Below are positions 48,356 through 59,440 of a stretch of DNA of 64,000 nucleotides, one piece after another; position 1 is the stretch's first letter, and the number at the start of each line of letters is the position of its first letter. The DNA is taken from contig JAYKXP010000021.1 of the NCBI GenBank assembly GCA_037176845.1, positions 558,001 to 622,000 of the forward strand, given 5' to 3'. This DNA comes from Paramarasmius palmivorus (Eukaryota > Basidiomycota > Agaricomycetes > Agaricales > Marasmiaceae). A program made the translations under genes and the position numbers. The notes under the pieces were generated by a model, which searched no databases, was not told the DNA's origin, and worked only from the letters and a program-made list of their open reading frames with translations.

Positions 48356-48629
48356 GAAGAGAACTTTGTAGTGGTAGGATTGAAAGGCGGGGGGTCGTGA
48401 TGGAACAAAGGAGGCAGGTCTAGACTCGTAACACGCCATATAACAAGCCGGCAACCGGCTCGTCGGTGCTTTTCATCCATGCGTAGGAGGTAAGGAATCA
48501 CAACCTCGCCACGGAATCAAACCACCTCGTTTACGCACGACGTGTGGAGACTGAAACCAAACTCTCCGGTGCAGTCTCGGGCTCCCGACGTCAAGAACCC
48601 TCAACCCCACCAGGCACTCCAAATATTCG

Positions 48630-48939
48630 CTTGTCATGTAGCCAGGTTTCAAACAGTGAAGACGCTCTCTTGAGTCTTGAAGGTAGCAATTGTGAGCTTG
48701 AGGTGAACATTCTTCGACAGCGCTCGGTACCATAGCTTCCTATACATAGCATTCACCGCAATACGGTGCAAGTAAAGTGACGGTCGAGGTGAGAGAGAGA
48801 TCCCAAGAATATTCAGAACACCTGTCATTGATTTCCTCTCTTCTCACCATCATCACCGGCTGACGCAAATGTGCGGAGCGTGCCTATCTACACATTCTAC
48901 AATGCAGGGGTAGCAACGGGTTCCTTATCTCCTGTCGCC
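48630..48939 (+). repeat. Duplicated promoter region, copy B
   Basis: Promoter of the intact carboxypeptidase, matching 45740-46082. Shared blocks include GGTGAGAGAGAGATCCCAAG and the stretch from CACCTGTCATTGATTTCC onward. Confidence 0.8.
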
Positions 48940-50977
48940 ATGACCGTCCTGCGTTGGGGAGTCACTCTACTCTTGGCCTTGGGATACACCTCCCAAGCAT
49001 CACAACAAGTCTTCTCCAGCTTCAATCTCACTTCAAGCCCAGGCCAGCACACCGCGTTCTCTGACGAGGAAAACTTTTTCACGCCAGTTGAATCGCTTTC
49101 TACCTTATCGGAGGCGCAATTCACTACGCTGCGGCACCCATTTTTTCCCAAACACAGTGCGAGGATTAAGAAGACTAGTTTCTGTGACTCGACCGTGAAG
49201 TATGTGGACTATCTACTTTAGGATTTCTGAATCTGACTCTTCTTGCAGTGGGTATACCGGATACATTGATATCGAGGCCAGGCATTTGTTTTTCTATTTC
49301 TTCGAGTCGAGATCCTCTCCCGAGAAGGACGATGTGATCTTCTGGACGAACGGAGGTGAATAGGACACGCCTTGAGACTGGGTTTAGAGTCTGAGGAATA
49401 CTTTCAGGGCCTGGTTGTTCGTCCTCACTTGGATTGTTCATGGAGCTAGGTGCGTGCATCCGAGTTTTTTGTCTTTAAACCTCCATCGCTCATTGATTAT
49501 TGCAACAGGACCATGCAGAGTACTCAACGAAGACGGCCCAAAATTCCATCCCGAATCCTGGAACAACAATGCCAATATTTTCTTCATTGACCAACCCATT
49601 GGCGTAGGATTCTCTTACGCAGAGTATGGAGAGACAGTTGTATGTCCTGTCTACGCTCATGTGCTCGATCACTCACTCTGGCTCGTTTACAGGGCAACAC
49701 GGAAGATGCAGCCAAGGATATCGCCGCTTTCGTTTCAATATTCTTTGAAAACTTCAGCCAATTCAAGGGCAGGCCATTCCATATGGCAGGAGAATCGTAC
49801 GGTGTCAGCATCTCAATCATCACTACTTTCGGACCCGTAGGCTCATGAAATTCTAGGGCCGATATCTCCCTCTCTTCGCTTCCGCTGTCTACGACCAAAA
49901 TGCTGCCCTGGTCGAGGCAGGCTTGACACCTGTAAACCTTACCTCAGTTATGATAGGTACATCCCATCTTTTCGCGCGTTTTTCGCCCATTCTAATCACA
50001 TACCAGGGAACGGTGCAACGCACTACTACCACATGCTCCTATCATACTATGACATGACTTGTACAGGTGCATCAGTACCGCCGATTCTGGACATTGCCAC
50101 TTGTGTCGCGATGAAGAAAACAGTAAGGTGTCGTTCAACGCAAATTGGGATGTGCACTAAACGGTAAAACCACTTAGCTCACAAGGTGTGACAAATGGAC
50201 CAAGGAGTCGTGCATTGACCAGTTCGATGCCATCAACTGTAACGCAGCTTCAAATTTCTGCGATCAGGTTCTTTCTGAGCCTTTCTGGGCCAGTGGTACG
50301 TTGTTCGTTTAGAGCTCTATCTTTACCTCACTTACTTTGATTCAAGGCATGAATCCATACGACATTAGCCAACCATGCGAAGGTGGTATGGAGACATTAT
50401 GTTACCCAGTTACAAAGTAAGCTAAACCTTCACCAGTCCCACTTGGTGTACTGCTAACCGCCCACCAACAGGCACATTAGCAACTTCCTCTCTTCACCTA
50501 AAGTCCGAGCTGACCTCGGGGTCGACCAACACCCCATGATCCCAACCAACTTCTCCAGCTGCAATTTCGACGTCGGCACCGCATTCGGCCAAAGCCTCGA
50601 CGAGTTACACGAATCTACGGACTATGTCGCTGCACTCCTCGAACATGGAGTTCGTGTGCTCATCTATGTGGGAACGTATGATTGGATATGCAATTGGGTG
50701 GGGAATGAGAGGTGGACGTTGGAGATGGAGTGGAGTGGAAAGGCTGAGTTTATCAAGCAAGAATTAAGGGAATGGAAGGTTGGTGGGAGGAGAGCGGGCA
50801 AGACGAGGAGTTGGAGCGGGTTTACGTTTGCGACGGTGTATGAGGCTGGGCATATGGTATGTGTTTGGTCTTTCTCTTTTTGTTCGTTGGGCTCATGATA
50901 CTGCACAGGTTCCCTATGACAAACCCAAGGAATCCTTGGAGCTGGTGAATCGGTGGCTGGCAGGAAAGGAGCTATGA
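48940..50977 (+). CDS. Secreted serine carboxypeptidase (S10 family), copy 3
   Basis: Eleven exons of 260, 107, 42, 131, 111, 100, 116, 118, 70, 385 and 69 nt (502 aa), all GT-AG with agreeing phases. Signal peptide MTVLRWGVTLLLALGYTSQASQQ, then FFTPVESLSTLSEAQF, GYTGYIDIEARHLFFYFFESR, WTNGGPGCSSSLGLF, FFIDQPIGVGFSYAEYGE, MAGESYGGRYLPLFAS (Ser), YVGTYDWICNWVGNERW (Asp) and EAGHMVPYDKP (His). Exon architecture is essentially that of copy 2 at 12821-14875, so the two derive from one recent ancestor. The 5' half and promoter have a decayed duplicate at 45740-46933. Confidence 0.93.
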
Positions 50978-51290
50978 AAAGAAAATGTTACGCCACAAAA
51001 ATAAATAAATCGATTCGTTTATTCAAGTATGATCTTAGGCTTCTCAGCTAGCAGCGTACTTTGAAACCTTGACAAGCCTCAGATTCCACTCGATAGGCAA
51101 CGTAACTCACTAGTACTTTCTCGTCGTTCCTGGGTCATGGTGTACGAGCTTCGCACACTGGCTACGGATGCAGAGCTGGGGACATATTTACACCTATCCG
51201 TAACATTCCCAAGGAAGCTAGAGAAGGAACAACACTGAGAGTAAGTACACTAGTCACAATCCCGTGTTCATATAACCATAACTGTTTGTA

Positions 51291-53312
51291 CTAAATTTTG
51301 TATCCTACACCAACCCCACTGAAGAGCAAGGTTAACCCAGTAAACAGAATCAAAGGTCCCTGGTCACGTCTGGTCAGCGCCGTCAAGACAAGGATGCAGG
51401 TACTTACATATCCTCCGAGCCCATACGCAAAGTGCGATTTATTCGTCAACGCCCAAGGTTGCAGCAATGCCGCGGATATTGGGCCACATAGTACATTTCC
51501 CAATCCTCTTCCTGTGTGGACCTTTTCAGTCAACGACAGCTTACGGTGATAACTCGGGGGTTACATACCAGCGACGTAAATTGATAGCAAACTACTCGCC
51601 AAATTTGGGTCCGAATCATCGTGCGTCGACGCCGATACGAATCTGGGCCAGAGGGCAGACCAGCTCTGAGCCAAGAAGCCGTATGCGCAAGCGAATATGA
51701 TTAAGGGAGCCAGGGTTGCCTGTGAGGATGTCCCCCAAATACACAATACTGCAATCGCAGAGCCGAGCGAGGATAGGAGAATAGAAATGCGAAGGTCGAA
51801 GCGATCAGAGAGCCATCCGAGGAAGATGTATCCTGGTGCAGAGGCACCTGTAGTCTAGTGTCAGTGGGAAGCGAATGAGAGCGTGTTGATAAGGTTACCA
51901 TTTAGAAGAGATACGGCAAGAGTGCCACTCGAAGTTCCAAGCTTCATGTCGGTGGCAAATGCTGGCAAGGCATATGTCATAACATAGTTCATCGTAGGTG
52001 TTAGGGAGACTCACTGGGGAGATAAAGCGAAGGAATGAAGTTCCCAAGAGCCTGAATCAAGTTTGCAGTAAAGAGTACCCAAAAAGCGCTTCGATAGAGA
52101 AACTTGATCTCGAGTGGTTTGGGTCCAACGACTTGCGACACAGGTTGTCGAGGTTTGAGATACGGGAAGCAAGGAACGATACAGATGATCAGTCCGATGG
52201 CCTGATACACAGGTTAGTGGACTCCACGATGCGAAAGAATAAATCTGCAGACCATAGCAATCAAAGTCACCTTCCTTCCAAACCTGCGTAACAGCGCATC
52301 GATAATGAAGGGAAAGACAACGCCTCCGATACCTAGCCGCGACACAAGTCAGTATCTATGATTAGCAACAACAAAAAGTCATCTTACCAGAGCCCGAGAA
52401 CAATACACCATTGGCCTTAATCAGGAGGATCAGCATACGAGGAATGCAGAGCGCAAAAGTTGGTGACCCACGAATCCTTTCTTTTCGTTGAACCATTCAA
52501 ACAAGAATGTCATCATCGGAAACCATAAGAGCGCTTCACAAGTATCAGCTTTCCCGACGTACGGGAAAGATGTTGACGATCTGCTTACCTCCGCCCATTG
52601 GTGATATAACTCCTTGCATCAGAATCACTTGCCATGGTTGGGTGGCAAATGCAGCGCCAACCAAGCCGGCGCTGAGCATGAATAGCCCAACTACCATGCA
52701 CTTTCTCTTGATGCGAGGATACCGACTGAGAATCGGTAGAAATATGATCGAGGTTAGATCCGGTAGCCCACCAGACAGCGAGCCTACGACGGCCAGTTGA
52801 CCTGATGGTGCATCCTTGAAGTCATGGGTGATATAATAATCGAAGAATACTCCGTAGGAAAATGGGAGTGCCCTAACAATGAAGAAATGATCAGGCAACG
52901 TCCGTGCAGGTGTGTAGAAGATGACGAACCAAATGAAGAAATCGAGAACCCAAGCGCTAACGAGGTAAGCCCATGCGTGGAAGCCGCCATCCTGCGCGAA
53001 AGAAGTGAGCGAGATACTGAACACATGCCACGGTAAACTGCTTTACCATTGGAGGTAACGACATAGCTGTATTCTCCATGGCAGCGTTCTGACCGAAACG
53101 ATCCAAGGCTTCGTCATGCTGGCGTGGACTTTGTGGTGGCGATATTTTGCCGTTGGTCGTCCCGTTTCGATTTTGCTCAATGTCGTCGAAGTGAAGCGTC
53201 AGCACCGAAGAAGTTTTAGGTGTTGCGGATGCAGACCTAGAGAAAAATTAGCGTGTCGTGTAAAAGCTAAGGGAGAAAACAAGCACGCGCCCATTATCAT
53301 ATCGTGAATCAT
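51291..53312 (-). CDS. MFS transporter, monocarboxylate-transporter (MCT/MCH) type
   Basis: Twelve short exons total 1416 nt (471 aa) with consistent phases. A hydrophilic N-terminus (FDDIEQNRNGTTNGK) is followed by the MCT signature LPPMDGGFHAWAYLVSAWVLDF, then IWALPFSYGVFFDYYITH, GSLSGGLPDLTSIIFLPIL, MVVGLFMLSAGLVGAAFA, GALLWFPMMTFLFEWF, GIGGVVFPFIIDALLRRFG, LPTFATDMKLGTSSGTLAVS, GYIFLGWLSDRFDLRISILL and GVGVGYKI at the end, about twelve membrane spans. Fungal relatives carry monocarboxylates, riboflavin or other small acids across the plasma membrane; the substrate here is unknown. The first exon (53287-53312) is short and its start (53312 or an internal ATG) is the least certain part. Confidence 0.8.
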
Positions 53313-55170
53313 AGTTCAGTGTTTTAAGCTCAATCTCTGCAGGAGGGGAAGACATCGTCGTACTGATTATTCTTGCCCGACCCAAACCACTCGTCTTTTA
53401 TCCTGCCCAGCTCGCAACAGCAAGATCCGCCCTTCCGACTCCGGGTGATATTCCCTGAACTTGAACATATGGATCGATGTAAGCTCATACATAATAAAAA
53501 AAAACCCACTGAGTCAAACACTTACCCAGTTTTACGCGTCTCCCAACTCCAGTTGGTTAAAGAGAATAATTACACATCCAAGAGGCCCGTAGGTGTCGGG
53601 CCTCTTGGGATGAAATTTGTCTAATTCCGAGAGGACCATCACGGTCGATGATGTAGGAACCTGGAAAGGCCCGTACATCGGGCCACCCCAAATGGTGTGT
53701 CGCGGCGGAACCCTTTATGCCAGACTTAACGATGAGTCAACATGTAGCCTCTTGTTCACTAGGAGCTCCTTTTGACAAGTGAACTGCAGAGATCCAGGTC
53801 CATGGTGAGTTTGAAAGTGTCAACAGTAAGACTGAGGCTAACTTGACTCGGCTTCTTCCCAGACTAGAAGATCTGGGAACAACAGAGGATGAGAAGAAGT
53901 GTTAGGCTTGAGCAAGGTCCTTTGCCATCGGGCTTGCTAATGTACCATTTCGACGGTGTTGTCGAATGCCGCCAGCGGCCATTGTCAAGAAAAGTTCTAA
54001 ACAGGTGCGCGCGGTCAGCTGATCGATCTTTATGAACTTGGCGGAGTTCAAAATTTTAGGTTCCGCTTTTTCTTTTCGGCGAATTCGACCGAAGCACTTT
54101 CCAGTTGTCAGTTCTCAGGTAAGTTTGCCTATAGTTCATATGAGTAGATGTTAACGTTCATTAGTGGTGACCTTCTCAGATACGCTATACCATGAGACAC
54201 TTGAAGCTCGATCGCTGCAAAACCCGACACCCGGCAGGAGCAGGTGTACTCCAAGGGGATTGCAAACCCATCGACATTTAGTAGCGTCTGATTTCGATTC
54301 AACAACCAGAATTCCACACCACGAGCATATTAGTCAAGATGCAAGGCTCGAAAGTCTGCAGCGATGAGGAAATTCACGTCATGCTAGACCGAAGAGCTGG
54401 TCGGAATTAGCCTTCGAGAAGAATTTTAGCCAAACAATGTTACAGCTCAAGCTTCAAGCCTTACATGCAATGGTCATAGGGATAGCAGGGATGGGCTTGG
54501 TGCGAGGGGATTCAGGACGGTGTCGTGGGTGGATCATATGATACGGGATGGCATTGGCTTGGGGTTAGGTTTTTCCTGGAGAATGTGTTGTCTTTCTGTG
54601 CGATTCTTAGGGTGTATGCTGCATTGCTGACTCTCACGCTCGCACCGGTTAGTCCAGCATGTACATTTATGAAACGCCGTGCGATCTATTGGCTTCTTTT
54701 GCCTTCGAAGCTCGAGCTTAGACTGCAAGAGAGGACGATGAGTTTCGACATTCCCAGGGCCCGTTGACTGCGAGACCGAACGAGGGCTCCGTAAGTCCTT
54801 GCTGTTTTTTATGTCCTTAGAATCGCGGCTCAGATATTGCGCAGAGCGAAGGTAGAGATATCATTTTGGACGTATGTGTATGTCTGAGTCACACTTGGCT
54901 TCGATTCACATGGAGTCTCAGTAAAGCTTCATTCTTCAGGAACGGTGCACACTGTGTCGTTACTACTCGACTTCACTGTGAACTTTTTCCCTCTTGGCAT
55001 TATCGCTGTAACACTCGATACGGATGTATCACTGCCGCTTTCCGTAAACGAGGGCACATTGAATCTACCGTTCTTATTAGATCGGGAATCAGTGTCATGT
55101 GGAATAGTTTTCGATGCTCTGGATTAAGGTTTGATCGTTTCTCGTTCGCCCTCTGTCTCCAACACCCACT
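53313..55170. other. Intergenic region between the MFS and P450 genes
   Basis: It holds a cluster of three perfect inverted repeats at 53543-53684, listed separately. The rest shows only short unsupported open frames. Since the two genes are divergent, this 1.8 kb contains both promoters. Confidence 0.5.
53578..53608. repeat. Perfect 12-bp inverted repeat (hairpin)
   Basis: CCAAGAGGCCCG, a 7-nt loop (TAGGTGT) and CGGGCCTCTTGG. Two smaller palindromes lie close by: CCAACT-CC-AGTTGG at 53543-53556 and GGCCCG-TACAT-CGGGCC at 53668-53684. The latter shares the GGCCCGTA arm with this one. Confidence 0.75.
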
Positions 55171-57380
55171 ATGGTGACATTGTGGACCCTCTCCCTCGAC
55201 AGGGCGTCACTGGCCACTGCTTGCTTCGTCGTATTTCTAGGAGTCAAGTATGTGAATGCTTATCGTGAACGTTCCAAGGTTCGTACTATCCCCCCGTAGT
55301 GTCTTCCCTATTATGGTCTCATTGACATCTTGTGCAGCTGGATGCAGTTCCTACGAGTGGTCCGGATGGCATTCTTTCATCTTACTATACTGTATGGAGA
55401 TACGTATTTCGTAGCTCTGAGGTCCTTGAAGAGGGCTGTCGCAAAGTGAGCACACATGTCTTGTCAAACACTGGTGGCCGTATTGGCTGAATGCTGCTAG
55501 TATCCGGATAGAGTTTTCAAGATTCCTACATTCGATGGGTGGAAAGTATTTGTTCATGGGAAAAAGCTCGTGAATGATGTTCGGCGTGCTTCGGAGGAAG
55601 AGCTCTCTATCATGGATGCTTTTGAAGATGTGCGTTACTTCTTCGTTGCACTTGGGTCCAAACACTAACAATAGTCTGATAGATCTTGAAAGCACGATAT
55701 ACCATATCTCCCATGATTCATACTAATCCCTACCATGTCGAGGTCATTCGCACGCCCCTCACGAGAAACATTAACGTCAGATTTGACGATATTCGGGATG
55801 AGATCATTGCTGCCTTCAGCGATCACATTACGACGCAGGACCACGGTAAGTAACTCCCAGCATTGGACCTGGACCTGGACGTTGACACCCACTTCGATTA
55901 TCAACTTATCAGAATGGGCTGAGCTCCCAACTGCTGAAACTGCTCGCAAGATTGTGGTGCGAACAAGTAACCGCTTGTTCGTGGGATTACCTTTGTGTAA
56001 GTAAGGATCCAAAACTCTTGTTCTCGTCAGGTTTTACGGTCCTCTAGGTCGAGATCCTGACTTCTGTGACTTGAACATACAATTCACCATCAACGTCGCT
56101 GTCAATTCCATAATAATCAGCTTCTTCCCGTCGTTCTTACATCCGCGCGTTGTTTTTCTCCTCTGGGTAAACACTTTCTAAATGGCGTTTTCTAGAATTG
56201 TAGGTCGTGTCTTCACCAAGAGGAACGAGTCTATGAGACGTGCTCTAAGACATCTGGCCCCAGTCATTGAGGAACGTTTAAGGATGCATGATGAGCATGG
56301 GAGTGAATGGGCTAGTAGGCCGGTATGTCCACATGAAAATACCGACGTGCTTTGTCTATACTATACACATCCTCACACAGAACGACTACATCTCGTGGTT
56401 AATTGAAGCGACAGAATATCAAGCAGAAGATTGGCAGAAAGGCTCGGTAGAAGATTTGACACTGAGGATACTCGCTGTCAATTTCGCCGCCATACACACT
56501 ACATCTGTAAGAGGACAAAAATATCATGCTATGAATTGAAGTGTCCTCATCGTTGGTCACCAGATGGCCCTTACATTCGCGCTACACAATCTGGCTGCAA
56601 ACCCACACCATGCTGAGCCCCTTCGGCGAGAAGTTGAAATGGTCGTTGGTCAGGAGGGCTGGACTAAAGGTGCTATGGTCAAATTGCGTCTGATGGACAG
56701 CTTCTTGAAAGAATCCCAGAGGCCGAACGGCGGCTCTAGTACGTTCAAACACGTTTCCACTATTCCCACTTTGACACTGAAGCCTGTAGCGATGATTAAC
56801 CGCAAGGCAAAGAAAGACTTCAAGTTTTCTGATGGCACAATTGTACCTGCCGGGACCCACATCTCAGTTGCCACAGAATTTACCCATTGTAACGAGGTGA
56901 ATCCTGCATTCGGTGTATCTCCGCTTCAGCTAATCGTACAATGATAGGCTACATATCCTGACCCCAATGGCTTCAATGCCACTCGCTTCTCTGACTTGCG
57001 AGACAAAGAAGGCGAGGGTCTCAAGCACCAGATGGTGACACCCACACCGGATTGGTTGAGCTTTGGGACAGGTGAGTCAACGCTATTAATTAGATACGGA
57101 TGGGAGTTCCAACCTGATGACTCTGCAGGCAAACACGCGTGGTATAACTTTCCGTCGTGAATAATCTGCCTCGGTTAACCATTCTTACTTGTCTAGCCCT
57201 GGAAGGTTCTTCGCCGTCAGTGAAATCAAGGCCATGCTTGCCCATGTCCTCCTGAACTACGACGTGAAATTCAAAGATGATGCTCCGTGTCCGCCGGCTA
57301 TGAACATAGCAGGAAATGCAGGCCCTGACGAGAATGCCAAAGTCATGTTTAGGAAAAGGATCAACACGTCGACGTTGTGA
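55171..57380 (+). CDS. Microsomal cytochrome P450
   Basis: Heme monooxygenase anchored in the ER by an N-terminal helix (ASLATACFVVFLGVKYV). Thirteen exons total 1545 nt (514 aa), phases agreeing. Landmarks: ILAVNFAAIHTTSMALTFAL (I-helix; AAIHTTS replaces the usual AGxDTT), LMDSFLKESQR (ExxR), RKAKKDFKFSDGTIVPAG, DPNGFNATRF (PERF-like) and FGTGKHACPGRFFA (heme Cys). The heme loop is cut by two introns, one exon being only 13 nt (57129-57141). The junction after FLHP requires a GC-AG intron (56145-56195). The sequence style (PIVGRVFTKRN, EEGWTKGAM) is that of mushroom P450 families acting in secondary or xenobiotic metabolism; the substrate cannot be read from sequence. Confidence 0.9.
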
Positions 57381-59440
57381 TGAATCGCAAATGTTTTCTA
57401 TCTTCATGTTGCCGTGTATGCGGACTTCCATGCTTCCATGTAGCATCTTAGTTCTACGCATGTATATACAAAAGCCAATCACGTACTGAACCGAGCCTTT
57501 CTTCGCATTTACCAGCATCTTTAATCCCAAGGTTCGCCGAGTTCCCCAGGGATCGGGCGTTCAGGACTGCGCAGTCTCCTGTTCTGTGTAGTAAGCCACC
57601 GGCAAGTTTGATTCTACGAGCGCCATTGTAAGGTAGGCCGTAGCATTGACGCTGCTTGGTAACCCGATGAGCATATGCTTCGAATTAAACAGATGTGAAC
57701 ACACTACGCAGCCGACCGCATTCGAGTGAAACGGAACTGCATATGGCTTGACTTCAAGGTTGAGCCAGCCAATTCCCTTCAATTTGCGGTGACTATACTC
57801 CTTCTGGAGTTCTCGTGTGCCACTAGTCGTGTGAGTGACCGTCTACGCCGCCTGAATTCAGTTCATTCAGTGGCGGGTAAACCGGCGAGGCAAATGGAGA
57901 TTGGAATGCCATCACGATGCTGCCGCAGTTCCGACCTTTCTGTGCCAATTCTAGGCGTGAGGCAAAACTGCGAGGCCTATCATTGCTACGGGTCTAGTTT
58001 GGGCCAGCGGCGATGGAAATGTAGCGAGTATTCGAGATTTACCTACGCAAAGGGGTAAGCTCAAGGACCGTAGAGCAGGAGAAAACAAGCTTCAAGTACT
58101 TAAGTAGTGTCGAAAGCTCGTTGCGGAGCATGTAGCACACAGGCTATACGCAATGTATAGGAAAGCCTGGGATTTGGCTTTGGTGGTTGTATGGTTGGCC
58201 ATGTTGGCATCGTGTCTTTTTACGAAGCCATTGGGTCATGAATCGCCGAGACCGAGTCACCGAGCTGATCGATACTGTGTGTTCAAGCTTCTTGCAGTAG
58301 GTAGTATACGCTGAATCATTGACGCCCGCATAGACCGTGACAAGGTTTTCCGAAGCTGTCCAACAAAGAAGCTGGGCCAAGCGAAACTGCAAATACACCA
58401 GTTCGGGTTGGCCAATACTGCTGAGCTCGATCACCAATGATATCGATCTACAACTAACATACCCTGCAATGACAGGCCTCTTCCTGAGAACATTTTGAAC
58501 GTCTACAAAGCGTCTAGGCTAGACCCAGCATATTTAAGCGACGCGGCTTGCTGTAACAGATAGCTTCAAAGAGAATGATTCCTCAGGTCTTCACAGGTAC
58601 GAGTGGTGGTAGCGGTTGAGGAAAGGTATTACAGTAGCGCCCGGCCTTGGCTTCGGATCCGAGTTCCATTTTTGGAATTCGCATGTCACCATTACCCTTC
58701 CTACTCTGGCCTCCACAGTGTCCATAAACTTCACTCCTGCAGTCTCAAGACTTCTCAATGCACGGTCTCCCGACCCTTTTAATTTCACGAAGAGATCATT
58801 CCATATAGGGAGATTTAACGAAATCCCGCCAGCAATGCAATGTTAGCAAAGTGTTAGCGTCCCGCACTATTAGAGTTCAGTTTACACCATCTTAGGAAGA
58901 TTCTCTCACCAGGTACGTAGTATCATAGCTATCAGAATGGCAGTGGTTACTGACAGTGATAGAGGAAAACCGTCCAGCGAGGTGGTCCAGGATTTGCATG
59001 GTACGGTAAAAATGGAGTAAACATCCAATGGGGTGAGTGGATAGAGGATCCGGAGGTCATTGGCTGTTACTGAGGCTTCAGAATCCTTTTCGTTTCTAGA
59101 ATCGGGTGCTTCGAATTTCGGGCGTTGATGATTACGCGGGCGTCCTTGCCGGATCGGTGCCAGAAATAATTGCATCCGGGATTCCCGACTCAGGGCCCCA
59201 TGAACCGATCCTAAAACCTTACCAGGGTCGGGGATATTTTTCTCTGAATCTTTTCGACGGGTCGTGGCGATACACCTTGCCCTTTTGTGCTGTTGACGCA
59301 CCCAGTGCGTCCAGGTGCGTCCTATTGTCGTCTACTGCAGAACCACGTTTGAATTTCCTGACAGCTTTACTCCAGCTGTCAATCAAAGAACAAACAGACA
59401 GGCTCACCACTTTCCATTCATATCCCTACAGCTTATCCAT
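57381..59440. other. Intergenic region, no gene supported
   Basis: Only short open frames on both strands. The last part is likely the 5' region of the F-box gene, whose frame is open back to 59315. Confidence 0.4.

Noticed and set aside
54945..55127. Hydrophobic 60-codon frame just upstream of the P450
   Set aside because: It does not join in frame to the P450 start, and the N-terminal anchor is already supplied by the exon at 55171.
59315..59440. Upstream extension of the F-box frame (42 codons)
   Set aside because: The extension does not resemble family N-termini; the ATG at 59441 gives the usual start.
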